A stretch of 64,000 nt of DNA, taken from NCBI GenBank assembly GCA_964478165.1, contig CAYZGU010000039.1, positions 62,001 to 126,000 of the forward strand. The letters run 5' to 3'. This document shows, piece after piece, positions 27,651 to 36,536 of the stretch. Position 1 is the first letter of the stretch, and each line of letters begins with the position of its first letter. The notes beneath the pieces were generated by a model that was not told the origin of the DNA, ran no database searches, and saw nothing but the letters and a program-made list of their open reading frames with translations. This DNA is from CAYZGU01 sp964478165 (GTDB taxonomy: Bacteria; Poribacteria; WGA-4E; JAJDTR01). The translations under genes were made by a program, and so were the position numbers.

Positions 27651-28634
27651 TCAGCTGCGGGCCATTGTTGCGGCACGGCTAACCAGATTCTGAGTCAACC
27701 TGACTTTGTATTCGTTGTCATGCATGGGTTCGGCAGTCCTAACTGCATCTTGGCCAGCCTGCTTCGCGATAGCCCCGGTAATTTGTTTGCCTTGTAGCGC
27801 TATCTCCGCCTCCTCAGAACGCCAGGGTGCTGGCGCAACCCCACCAAGCACAATGTGAGCTTTCTCGCAGCTCCCATCGTTCATCTCAAAAACACCTGCT
27901 ACGCTTGCTAACGCAAAGTCAAAGGATCCCTTTTCACGGACCTTAAGATAGAAGCTCTTGCTATTCGGATTGGGCTTGGGCACACGAATTTCAACAACGA
28001 TCTCTCTCGGTTTGAGAACGTTTTCGCGGAACGGATTTCTCGGCGTCGGCAGGACGAAGAAATCCTCCAGCGGCATTCGCCGTTCACCTTCGGGTCCAAA
28101 GATTTTCACTTCTGCGCCAAGCGCGATCAACGCGGGTGCCGTATCGGAAGGGTGCACGATGTAAACTGGTCCGCCTCCGAAAATGGAGTGATATTTGTTC
28201 AATCCTGATAATGCATAGCAACTCCCCCCACCCTTCTTCAGGCAGATAGTCTCTGGATCCCGGTAATACCAGCATCGAGGGCGTTGGCAAAGGTTTCCAC
28301 CTAATGTGCCCACGTTCCGTATTTGGGGTGATGCTACCGATGCAGCGGCCTGCGAAAGAACTGCGTAATTCTCTTTGATGGTTGGATTCGCAGCGATCTT
28401 GGCAATGGTTGTTAGTGCACCAATTGTTAACCCAGACCCATCCGACCTGATTTGGTCCAGTCCCGGAATGGTTTTCAGATTGATCAGCGTTTTTGGTGTT
28501 TCAATGTATTCCTTGAGCTCGCCCAAAAGGTCTGTTCCGCCCGCAATAATCATCGTTTCGCCCCACTTGCCACTACTCAACAATGAGGGAACTTGTGTGA
28601 CGTTTGTCGCGTTCATGTAGGTGAATTGTTCCAT
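27651..28634 (-). CDS. Molybdenum hydroxylase FAD subunit (PaoB/YagS-like)
   Basis: 327-residue FAD-binding medium subunit of a xanthine-oxidase-family enzyme. The FAD motifs IIAGGTDLLGELK and NVGTLGGNLCQRP are clear. QRPRCWYYRDPETICLKKGG..C carries the extra cysteines seen in E. coli PaoB (YagS), where they bind a [4Fe-4S] cluster on the electron path, so the same cluster is likely here. It completes the set FeS subunit, large subunit, FAD subunit, transcribed in that order on the minus strand, 50 bases after the large subunit. Confidence 0.9.
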   Translation of the reverse strand: MEQFTYMNATNVTQVPSLLSSGKWGETMIIAGGTDLLGELKEYIETPKTLINLKTIPGLDQIRSDGSGLTIGALTTIAKIAANPTIKENYAVLSQAAASVASPQIRNVGTLGGNLCQRPRCWYYRDPETICLKKGGGSCYALSGLNKYHSIFGGGPVYIVHPSDTAPALIALGAEVKIFGPEGERRMPLEDFFVLPTPRNPFRENVLKPREIVVEIRVPKPNPNSKSFYLKVREKGSFDFALASVAGVFEMNDGSCEKAHIVLGGVAPAPWRSEEAEIALQGKQITGAIAKQAGQDAVRTAEPMHDNEYKVRLTQNLVSRAATMARS

Positions 28635-28684
28635 CTGTTACCTCCTTTGTGATGCCTGAGCGCTAACGCATTCAGTTCCACGAA

Positions 28685-31021
28685 CTAGAATGTTCCTTTC
28701 TCAGCAAGTGCTCTGAGGACCTTGTCAGGTGTAATCGGAAGCTCGCGAATTCTTACGGCTGCCGCGTTATATACGGCATTCGCGATTGCCCCTGCCGTCG
28801 GGATTGTCGGTGGCTCGCCAATCCCTGTTATCTTTCGATGTGTATCGAAAACAATAGGTTTAATCTCGGGAATCTCCATTGGCCCGGCGACCTTGTAATC
28901 CTCGAGATTTGGATTAATCATCCGTCCTGTTTCCGAATCCATTATACGTTCCTCAAGGAGGGCATAGCCTAACCCCATGATAACACCACCATTGATTTGA
29001 CTCTCAGTTGTCAGGCGGTTAATGGCCAAGCCACAATCCTGAATGGCCACAATCTTGATGACCTTAACATTCCCTGTCTCGATGTCAACCTCGACGTCGG
29101 CGAACTGCGTTCCAGCAACGCCATTCTGGCGGAGCTGCTCATCCCAATAACCTTCCTCAGAAATTGTGTCCAGACCAAGCTGCCGCGTCGCTTGCTCCCA
29201 GGAAATCGATTTGTTCCGATTAGATTCTATGTGGATTTGACCATGCTTGGCACAAAGATTAGCAAGCTGGTAAACATTCAGCGTGTTTCCGTCCTTTACC
29301 ACGGAGTAGAGTTGTTCTCCATCCAGATCGTGAATGTGCCATTCACAGCTGTCCTTTCTCATCGAAACGCGGACATTTTCGCTAAGTTGAATTTTATTAT
29401 CGAAAAAAAGAGTTCGCGGGTTAAAGTTCCAGAGAAGGTCTGAGTTTTGGTACTCCGATTGGGTACTGAACAAGAACTTTGGATTGGCGCCTAATGATGG
29501 AGCTATGCGCTCGAAAAGCCTCGTTTTGGCTGCTTCGGCTGCTGTCTTAATTACAGGAGCCACAGAACCAATCGTCTGGCTTCCACCGCTTCCTCCAGAG
29601 GTTAGTCCGTATGCACTGTCACCAATCTTCACTTTGATATCTTGTGGTTGTAAACCGAATTCTTCGGCAACGATGATGGCAATTACCGTTCGAATGCCGG
29701 TGCCGAGGTCCTGGGTGCCGGTGACGGCTTGGACAGTTCCGTCTGCATGAATCGTCACGCGGGCTTGAGTACCTTGTCCACCTCCACCACCCCAGAGACA
29801 ACTTCCCATGCCCATGCCACGCTTTCTTACCCCTTTGCCAAGTCCGGGCGCTTTGTTCCGACGCCACCAGCCAATTTCCTGGGATCCCAGTGCGTATTGG
29901 GCTCGGCGGACCTCATTCGCGTCATTGATTCGACGGAATTCTAGTGGATCCATACTTAGCTTCTCAGCGAGTTCATCCATGAGTGAATCCATCGCAAATG
30001 CGCCTTGCGGGTGTCCAGGAGCTCGCATTGCACGGGCATTTCCCGCGTTGATCGAGACGTTGAACTTTTCGGTCCTGAAATTTGGAACAGAGTAGATATA
30101 AGGCGCTTGAAAACCCGCACCGCCGCTGATGCCACCAGTGCCGTAGCCGCGTACTTTGTAGGCAATTAGGCGGCCGTTTTTCGTGGCACCAGCCCGTACA
30201 TGCTGTGTCATGGATGGGCGGTTACCTGAGACGAGGTGTTCATCTCTGCGGGTTAGCATCAGTTTGACAGGTTTGCCTGCTTTTCGTGCCAGTTCTGCGG
30301 CAGCAATCCCCTCAATCCCTGGACTGAACTTACTTCCGAATCCCCCCCCCATATGTTCTGTGATAACACGGACGTTGCCTTCCGGTAAATCGAAGTGTCT
30401 CGCGAAATCTGCGCGTGTTCCAAACACTGCCTGGGTCGAGGCCCAAACGGTCAGATTGTCACCCTCCCATTCGACAACGTGTCCATGAGTTTCTAGACAG
30501 ACGTGTGTTTGTACAGGTGCGTGGTAGGTGGCTTCGACCTCAACAGCCGCTTGAGCAAAGCCAGCTGTGAGGTTTCCCTCTTCTCTGATGTCCGGTTTAC
30601 TCTGATTCCGGCGCCAATCGTTACGAATTTGTGGGGCGTATTCCCCCATCGCTTCTTCGACTTCGACAACGTGGGGCAGCGCTTGGTAATCATATCGGAT
30701 TATTCGCAATGCGTCTTTTGCGATGTCGTCGGTCTTAGCGGCCACCGCTGCGATTTCTTGTCCTTGATAGCGTAGGTATTTACCTGCTTCAATTAGCGGG
30801 ACAACCGCTTTGACGCCAGGTAAGGCTTCCGCTTCGCTTAGATCTATCGCCTCTATCATTCCGTGTGGGATTTCGGAGCGGAAGATGCGAGCATATAGCA
30901 TTCCGGGTCGATTGATGTCGAACGTATATTTTGCCCGTCCGGTGACCTTATCTGCACCGGATAAGCGGGGCAGGCGCTTGCCAATTAGGCGAGATTCACT
31001 TGCTTTGGCCCAGGCTGTCAT
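28685..31021 (-). CDS. Molybdenum hydroxylase large (Moco) subunit, PaoC/YagR-like
   Basis: 778-residue molybdopterin-binding subunit of an aldehyde/xanthine-type oxidoreductase. Motifs in order: the N-terminal a/b hammerhead (GADKVTGRAKYTFDI), the Moco loop HMGGGFGSKF, GTQDLGTGIRTV, and near the C-terminus GIGEPPTIPTAGAIANAVYNA with the catalytic glutamate. About 100 residues after the GTGIRTV region (around 500-610) look like an insertion relative to shorter relatives. The GGGFG codons include a run of nine G (minus strand, 30342-30350). The start lies three bases after the FeS gene ends. Likely a periplasmic aldehyde oxidase, judging by the Tat signal on its FeS partner; the substrate is unknown. 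Confidence 0.92.
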   Translation of the reverse strand: MTAWAKASESRLIGKRLPRLSGADKVTGRAKYTFDINRPGMLYARIFRSEIPHGMIEAIDLSEAEALPGVKAVVPLIEAGKYLRYQGQEIAAVAAKTDDIAKDALRIIRYDYQALPHVVEVEEAMGEYAPQIRNDWRRNQSKPDIREEGNLTAGFAQAAVEVEATYHAPVQTHVCLETHGHVVEWEGDNLTVWASTQAVFGTRADFARHFDLPEGNVRVITEHMGGGFGSKFSPGIEGIAAAELARKAGKPVKLMLTRRDEHLVSGNRPSMTQHVRAGATKNGRLIAYKVRGYGTGGISGGAGFQAPYIYSVPNFRTEKFNVSINAGNARAMRAPGHPQGAFAMDSLMDELAEKLSMDPLEFRRINDANEVRRAQYALGSQEIGWWRRNKAPGLGKGVRKRGMGMGSCLWGGGGGQGTQARVTIHADGTVQAVTGTQDLGTGIRTVIAIIVAEEFGLQPQDIKVKIGDSAYGLTSGGSGGSQTIGSVAPVIKTAAEAAKTRLFERIAPSLGANPKFLFSTQSEYQNSDLLWNFNPRTLFFDNKIQLSENVRVSMRKDSCEWHIHDLDGEQLYSVVKDGNTLNVYQLANLCAKHGQIHIESNRNKSISWEQATRQLGLDTISEEGYWDEQLRQNGVAGTQFADVEVDIETGNVKVIKIVAIQDCGLAINRLTTESQINGGVIMGLGYALLEERIMDSETGRMINPNLEDYKVAGPMEIPEIKPIVFDTHRKITGIGEPPTIPTAGAIANAVYNAAAVRIRELPITPDKVLRALAEKGTF

Positions 31022-31024
31022 CCT

Positions 31025-31675
31025 TCAACCTCCCATTTTACGCGACGCTGTTTGAACAGCTTCAAAGATGAATGGATAAGTGCCGCAGCGACAGATATTT
31101 CCAGAAAGTGCAATCTTAATCTCTTTCAGGGTAGGCTTTGGATTTTCATCTAGTAGTGATTGTGATGCTACGACAAAACCTGGTGTACAAAATCCGCACA
31201 TTAACGCGTCATGTTCCACAAATGCCTCTTGCACGGGATTCAACCGATCCCCGGTTGCAAGTCCTTCAACTGTTGTGATGTTTTTGTTTTGGGCATCAAT
31301 GGCAAGAAACATACAAGAATAAATCGGTTTTCCATCAACCTGAACCGTGCATCCTCCGCACTCGCCCCGGTCACATATGAGTTTCGCGCCGGTTAGATTA
31401 AATCGCTTGCCGCGTGTGTCGAACCCATCGCGTAGAACGCTTAATAGTGTCGTGCGTGGTTCGATTTCGACGCTATATACGTGGCCGTTAATCATTAGTT
31501 TGATTTCGGCGTGCCGAATTTCACCGTTGGCTTGTATCTCTTCTGATGGTTCCGATTTGACTAATGCTGTTGGGTGAACCGTCGCTGCAACAGCGCCTGT
31601 GCCCACGCCTTTGAGGAACTTCCGTCTCGATATACTGGATTCTTGGTTCCGATCATTCTGTTTTACGTTTGACAC
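31025..31675 (-). CDS. Molybdenum hydroxylase [2Fe-2S] subunit with Tat signal (PaoA/YagT-like)
   Basis: 216 residues from a GTG at 31675, preceded by AAGGA eight bases upstream; a longer frame to 31729 adds residues before the export signal and lacks such a site. The twin-arginine signal SRRKFLKG lies about 17 residues in. The plant-type ferredoxin cysteines are in CDRGECGGC and the C-terminal [2Fe-2S] cysteines in CGFCTPG and CRCGTYP. This two-cluster layout with a Tat leader matches PaoA. The whole complex would be assembled with cofactor in the cytosol and exported. A PaoD-type chaperone gene is not present nearby. Confidence 0.92.
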   Translation of the reverse strand: MSNVKQNDRNQESSISRRKFLKGVGTGAVAATVHPTALVKSEPSEEIQANGEIRHAEIKLMINGHVYSVEIEPRTTLLSVLRDGFDTRGKRFNLTGAKLICDRGECGGCTVQVDGKPIYSCMFLAIDAQNKNITTVEGLATGDRLNPVQEAFVEHDALMCGFCTPGFVVASQSLLDENPKPTLKEIKIALSGNICRCGTYPFIFEAVQTASRKMGG

Positions 31676-31770
31676 AACTGTTTTCCTTTCGTCATAATGA
31701 ATTAGCGCGCGTCGGATACATCCGCACATATTGCGTTGGTGAGGTTTGGGGCCTCTCGGATGAATCCAAT

Positions 31771-32634
31771 CTATATCGAAGCGATTCCGTGCTCCTCAAG
31801 CCAGACTTTCAATGGTACATCATCATCTTTAGGTGAGAAATGACCGTTTGCGTTGGTTCCCCCACCCAATAGTTGTTGGCGAATCGGGTCGTTGGTACTG
31901 AAAATCTCCTCTGAAATAGTCATATTATCCTTCGACCGCAACCACCTATAACCGTATCCATAAAATAGCCCTTTTCGCGTGATTTCGGAGTGGTTTTCAC
32001 TGGGCGTGTGCCAAAGTCGTCTATCAAAAAAGACCGCATCACCAGGGCTGCAACAGACTGGAATCGCATTCTCAGGAAGTGTGCCGTCACTGGGCGGATT
32101 AAGCGTGTTACGCAGGTGACTTCCAGGAATGATGAGAAAATTGCCACGGCCTGGTTCCGAGCAATCCGATAGCCAGTAGGCAATTTTTAATGACAATCGT
32201 GGCCTAGGATGGCTCTCCATCTCCGCATTGACCCGTCCGCTATCTTGATGCCAGCCGAGGGGCTTGGACGGACAGCGATTTTCCGGGATTCGTGGTGGTG
32301 TGACTATAAAATGGGAATGGTATGAGTAGATGTTCCATCCGAGAATTCCCCACACTTTGGGGAAGGTTGTGTGCCAATCCAACAGGTTGACAAAACGCTG
32401 GTCTTTGCCGAGGCAATTGGGAAAAAAAAACGTATTGTCGGAGGTCAGTTGCTTATTGCTGTGGGGATCCCAACCACGATCCAGATGTTGGCCGTGAATT
32501 CGATCAACGCAATTTTCGAGTTGCTTTACAAGTATAGTTGGCAGTGCGTTCTCAACGATGAGATAACCTTGTTGGTTGAATTGCTCAAGCTCCTGATTGG
32601 TTATCTGGTGTTGAAGATGAAGTTTTGAAATCAT
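31771..32634 (-). CDS. Phytanoyl-CoA dioxygenase family protein (PhyH)
   Basis: 287-residue Fe(II)/2-oxoglutarate oxygenase. The facial triad is visible: His129 and Asp131 in GWHQDSGR and His209 in LWHTPSENHS, with Arg220 placed to bind 2-oxoglutarate. GGAG sits seven bases before the ATG. PhyH proteins hydroxylate very diverse small molecules, so the substrate cannot be given; they are abundant in Poribacteria. An A9 run (32422-32430) lies within the gene and encodes three Phe. A Gfo/Idh gene lies upstream on the same strand. Confidence 0.88.
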   Translation of the reverse strand: MISKLHLQHQITNQELEQFNQQGYLIVENALPTILVKQLENCVDRIHGQHLDRGWDPHSNKQLTSDNTFFFPNCLGKDQRFVNLLDWHTTFPKVWGILGWNIYSYHSHFIVTPPRIPENRCPSKPLGWHQDSGRVNAEMESHPRPRLSLKIAYWLSDCSEPGRGNFLIIPGSHLRNTLNPPSDGTLPENAIPVCCSPGDAVFFDRRLWHTPSENHSEITRKGLFYGYGYRWLRSKDNMTISEEIFSTNDPIRQQLLGGGTNANGHFSPKDDDVPLKVWLEEHGIASI

Positions 32635-32780
32635 CTGGCTTCTCCTTCATTTCGAATTAATGCAGACTGTTTCCATTCTACCTGAGTGTTGTTGTTCTTT
32701 AATCTTTGGTCGCTGAGATTACTAAAGTTGTTTCCGGAGACCTCCCGTCCTCCCTGACGAAAGATACTGATACGCTTGGT

Positions 32781-33773
32781 TTATGTCAAGATAGTGGTTC
32801 GGTCCAAAACAATTCGTCGATTTTCCTGCATTGATTTTTCGGCGGAAAGGCTAACCCGAATTGTTTCAAATGCTTTGGCCGTGTCGGTGTCTGCTCTGCT
32901 TGTATTACCACTTATGAGTTCGCGCGTCCAGAGTTTGTGTAGTGAAAGTTTGGGTTCATTTAGTGGACGGATGTTCTCAGTTCCCGATCTGGTTTCACAA
33001 CTCCAGTTTCCGCCGCAGTTTTCAATTGTACCCCCGGTTAAGATATATCGATATTGCTGTTCTGCTTCTTTGGTCTCGATGCCACCTGCCCATGTCCATT
33101 GTCCAATGCCACCCTGGCTAAATCCGACGGTAACGGTGTTGACAAACCGATTATAAGTCCCATTATCTGTCAAATCTTCATAAACGGAGGCTCCGTCCAC
33201 CCATGCGGCGGGTCCAAAAAGGTCTATGATTGGATAAATGTGGTAGGTGAAGAAATGTGCTGGTGGACCGGAAACTGGAAGATTGAAAAGGACCTCAGGC
33301 CGCGTACCCCGACCGGGAGTCAGTCGCCAAAAAGCTGCTAACATCACTTTTCCCAACTGTAGGACTTTTTTCTTCACTGCTTTGTGTGGATTTGAAACAG
33401 ATTCCGAGTGAGAGGTGCGCAAGAGAAGGCCTTTGGACTTTGCTAATCTGATTGCATATTCACCTTGTTCGATTGACCGAGCCAAGGGGTATTCAGTCAG
33501 GACGTGTTTGTCGCTTTGAAGCGCGGCTATCGCGATTTCCGCATGGCTGTCGTTGTGGGTCGTGATTACGATAGCGTCTAGGTCTTTACGTTGGACGAAG
33601 TTCGGCCAATCAGACGAAAACTCAGCTCCACACTTTTGAGCTAATTGAGCGCCAGTTTGGCGGTTCCGCGATGCAACTCCCACGATTTCAGCGGAATTAA
33701 GTTTAGAGAATTCTTCTGCGTGTCTTTGTGCCATGCTTCCGGATCCTACAATGCCGATACGTGCTTTAGTCAT
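32781..33773 (-). CDS. Gfo/Idh/MocA family oxidoreductase
   Basis: 330-residue NAD(P)-dependent sugar or cyclitol dehydrogenase. The N-terminal Rossmann motif is IGIVGSGSMAQRHAEEF and the C-terminal alpha/beta substrate domain follows from about 125. The usual EKP motif, whose lysine is catalytic in many members, reads TEYPLA (Lys to Tyr), a variant that may mark a different reaction or a non-oxidoreductase role. Located about 150 bases upstream of the PhyH gene on the same strand, a pairing often seen in Poribacteria. Substrate unknown. Confidence 0.85.
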   Translation of the reverse strand: MTKARIGIVGSGSMAQRHAEEFSKLNSAEIVGVASRNRQTGAQLAQKCGAEFSSDWPNFVQRKDLDAIVITTHNDSHAEIAIAALQSDKHVLTEYPLARSIEQGEYAIRLAKSKGLLLRTSHSESVSNPHKAVKKKVLQLGKVMLAAFWRLTPGRGTRPEVLFNLPVSGPPAHFFTYHIYPIIDLFGPAAWVDGASVYEDLTDNGTYNRFVNTVTVGFSQGGIGQWTWAGGIETKEAEQQYRYILTGGTIENCGGNWSCETRSGTENIRPLNEPKLSLHKLWTRELISGNTSRADTDTAKAFETIRVSLSAEKSMQENRRIVLDRTTILT

Positions 33774-34028
33774 ATCTGCTCCGAGTCTTGGCTATCCCTT
33801 AGGGTGAGACAGTACGTATATCTGTTGTACGTTGTAAGCCAGTGATTATATTATCAAAGATCCAGATCTTGATTCAATCGAAAAGTGAAGGGACCATCGC
33901 ACCGAGCGAAGGAATAAGTCGGTGCACATGTGGAGCCTGAATGATAATGTTGATTCATCAAAGTACTGTAGACCAAATGGCTCATAGCCTAATTTGAACC
34001 AATGATGGCTAATTGTTCGGTTGTCTCA

Positions 34029-36449
34029 TCACGCTTCGCGTTTCAGGGTTATATAGAAGCGACTTCCCTTGCCCAGTTGGCTTTCTGCCCAGATTTTTCC
34101 ACCATGGAGCTCGACTAGGTTCTTGACAATCGGCAATCCTAAGCCGATGCCCCCAGTAGGACTGCTATTCCGATTTATCACGCGATGGAACCGCTCGAAA
34201 ATTAGATTTACATCCGTGTCGGGAATACCGCGACCAGTGTCTTCAATGCAAACCTGTATTTCGAACGCCGACAAAACTACAGTACTGAGCTGAATATGTC
34301 CGCCTTTTTCGCTGTACTTTACAGCGTTATCAAGCAAATTGGTTAAAATCTGTTTCATCTTGTCCGTATCTACGGTTGCAATGAGATTACTGGCACAGTC
34401 GATATCAATCTGGATGTCTTTCTGATTTGCCAGTGCCTGCATTGCGGCAACTGCGTCCGCAAGAATGGGGTAAAGGAGAATTGGCTCAAGTTGCAAGGAG
34501 ATTTTTCCTGACTCGATTCGTGAAAGATTCAACAAGTCGTTGATTAATCGGATTAATCGATTACAATTGCCTTCCACACGTACAAGATAGTCCTTCTGTT
34601 TTTCTGAGATTTTTCCGCCTACACCGTCCAAAAGATTGTCTACAAAGCCCTTAATATGGGTTAATGGCGTACGGAGCTCGTGCGACACGTTGTCAAGAAA
34701 TTGCGATTTAAGTTGGTCCAGCTGTGTCAGCTGATCGTGGCTGTCCTTCAATGCTGTTGAGATATTGTTAAAATCTGAGACGAGGTCCGGGTCTGTTCCG
34801 TCCCGAATCCACGCTTTGTTGTCTTGGTCGTCAATTGGTATGGTACCACCATAGGTATCAAGATAGGTAGCCATTAACTGCTCTCGTGCCTGCTCCATTG
34901 CTTTCGTTCGTGCATTCAATTGGGCATAGAGTGTGGCGTTTTCAACTGCTGTGGCGCCTTGGTGGGCCAGGGTGCCAAGTAGAGCGAGATCGGTTTGCGT
35001 GTAGGGTTCTTCCGACATTTTTTGTCCAAGAACAAGCAGTCCTATCAGATTTTCCTGCTCCTTCGTTCGAGTTACAAAGGGAATCCACACTGCTGATCGA
35101 AGAAGAGAGATAAGGTTATTCGTTGAATGGACGGAAGCTTCGTTGGTGCCGAATATCTCAATATTGTTCTGATCCAGGGGCTGATTCGAAAAGTCGAGGG
35201 GTCTCTCTGTTCCTTTTAACAGATTTACCAGTGGCAAGGACAGCTTAACGCGTGTATTCTCGGGAGGTGTATCGATTCCCACGGTCGCTTCAGGAACAAA
35301 TTCGGTCTCATTGGCGGATGTGCGTTGCATGAGAGCGCCCCGGCCTATGTGCATTGACTCAGTGACTTGCTGTAGAAGGGTATAGACCAGGATTTCCAGA
35401 TCGAGAAATGAATGTAGTGTTTGGCTCAACGACAGGAGCGTCTGTCGGTAATTATAGGCTTCACGATCGAAGGCACGGTCAATCAGTTTTTGAATGCGTG
35501 TCTTGGCGGGTGCAAACAGCACCGCTGCAATTAGGACGGATAGCGCAGTCACCGCCCATGAGCGAGTCGGGCTGTGGAAAAATAGTGTTAATCCCTGAAT
35601 GCTCAAAAGGTAGATTGCTAATGCAAATCCACTAACCAGGGCATAAACAACGCTCCGATTGATGATTAGCTCGATATTCATCAATCGGTGACGGACAATT
35701 GCAACAACATAGCAAATTGGGATGAGGCACAATGTGTAAGCGGACACTCGCACGTATGGAATGGCGGTAGCCGAGACAGTCGGGATTGTCATAAAAATTG
35801 CCTGCGGCAGTGTGCCAGCGGTGATGCCCAGGAGCAGCCATCTTGCCTGACGACGTTGAGATGCAGACGGTGCTGCAAAGCAGGTGTGAAGTAGCAGAAG
35901 TTGCCCGACAACAGAATAGACAAAGAGGAATACCGCACATATATTTTCGACCGGCTGCAATTGAATTAGGAAGAATTCACGGACGTAATCCTGACCGCGG
36001 AGGTACCGGAACACCATGGTAAAACACAGGATGATCCCGGGAACGTAGAGAAGTTTCAATAGCGAGGGGTGACACTGGACAATACGCTTCTCTGCCGGAA
36101 AGATGAGAAAGCAGTGGACAAAAAGGCATGGAAGGATTGTAGCTGTTGCAAATTGAGTAATTGGTACGATTCGATCGCTCAATGCTCCGTCAGCGGCTGA
36201 AAACGTTGCATCGACTGAACACACACTCATGAAACCGATGCTCATTAGATAGGAGATCCGCGCGGCGCGGTTGTCAGGCTGTTGCATCCATACGAGTGTC
36301 GCAACGAGCCAGGTGAGAAGGCCCAGAAGATAGAAGTAGCCGGTCTCAGGGGTATCAGGTGCTCTTGCGAAACTTTTCGCTCCCGCGATTAGATATGTGC
36401 CCGAGATTAGGATGTAGAAGAGTGTAGTCAGGTCGCGTTGAATCTTCAT
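34029..36449 (-). CDS. Membrane sensor histidine kinase with GAF-type domain
   Basis: 806 residues from the ATG at 36449. About eight N-terminal membrane helices (to about 340) are followed by a GAF-like region (about 375-545, ending LGTLAHQGATAVENATLY), a coiled linker, then HisKA with the phospho-acceptor His590 in SHELRTPLTHIKGF and a full HATPase domain (TNLLDNAVKYSE, DTGRGIP, GGIGLGLPIVKNLVELHGG). No receiver domain, and no response regulator gene is adjacent. A longer open frame to 36623 would run through a perfect inverted repeat (36489-36536), so the shorter start is preferred, although no strong Shine-Dalgarno is visible. Signal unknown. Confidence 0.87.
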   Translation of the reverse strand: MKIQRDLTTLFYILISGTYLIAGAKSFARAPDTPETGYFYLLGLLTWLVATLVWMQQPDNRAARISYLMSIGFMSVCSVDATFSAADGALSDRIVPITQFATATILPCLFVHCFLIFPAEKRIVQCHPSLLKLLYVPGIILCFTMVFRYLRGQDYVREFFLIQLQPVENICAVFLFVYSVVGQLLLLHTCFAAPSASQRRQARWLLLGITAGTLPQAIFMTIPTVSATAIPYVRVSAYTLCLIPICYVVAIVRHRLMNIELIINRSVVYALVSGFALAIYLLSIQGLTLFFHSPTRSWAVTALSVLIAAVLFAPAKTRIQKLIDRAFDREAYNYRQTLLSLSQTLHSFLDLEILVYTLLQQVTESMHIGRGALMQRTSANETEFVPEATVGIDTPPENTRVKLSLPLVNLLKGTERPLDFSNQPLDQNNIEIFGTNEASVHSTNNLISLLRSAVWIPFVTRTKEQENLIGLLVLGQKMSEEPYTQTDLALLGTLAHQGATAVENATLYAQLNARTKAMEQAREQLMATYLDTYGGTIPIDDQDNKAWIRDGTDPDLVSDFNNISTALKDSHDQLTQLDQLKSQFLDNVSHELRTPLTHIKGFVDNLLDGVGGKISEKQKDYLVRVEGNCNRLIRLINDLLNLSRIESGKISLQLEPILLYPILADAVAAMQALANQKDIQIDIDCASNLIATVDTDKMKQILTNLLDNAVKYSEKGGHIQLSTVVLSAFEIQVCIEDTGRGIPDTDVNLIFERFHRVINRNSSPTGGIGLGLPIVKNLVELHGGKIWAESQLGKGSRFYITLKREA

Positions 36450-36488
36450 TCGGTGTAAAATCGTTGTTAAGTATTTGTGAAATGCCGG

Positions 36489-36536
36489 ACTGACTCGGGT
36501 CTTGCGCTGGGATTTCAGCGCAAGACCCGAGTCAGT
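36489..36536. repeat. Perfect 21-bp inverted repeat with 6-base loop
   Basis: The arms at 36489-36509 and 36516-36536 are exact reverse complements over 21 bases, separated by GGATTT. The arms contain CGGGTCTTGCGCTG and its complement, so the hairpin would be very stable. No T-run follows on either strand, so it is not a standard terminator. It lies 40-87 bases upstream of the histidine kinase start, in its presumed 5' leader. Confidence 0.85.
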
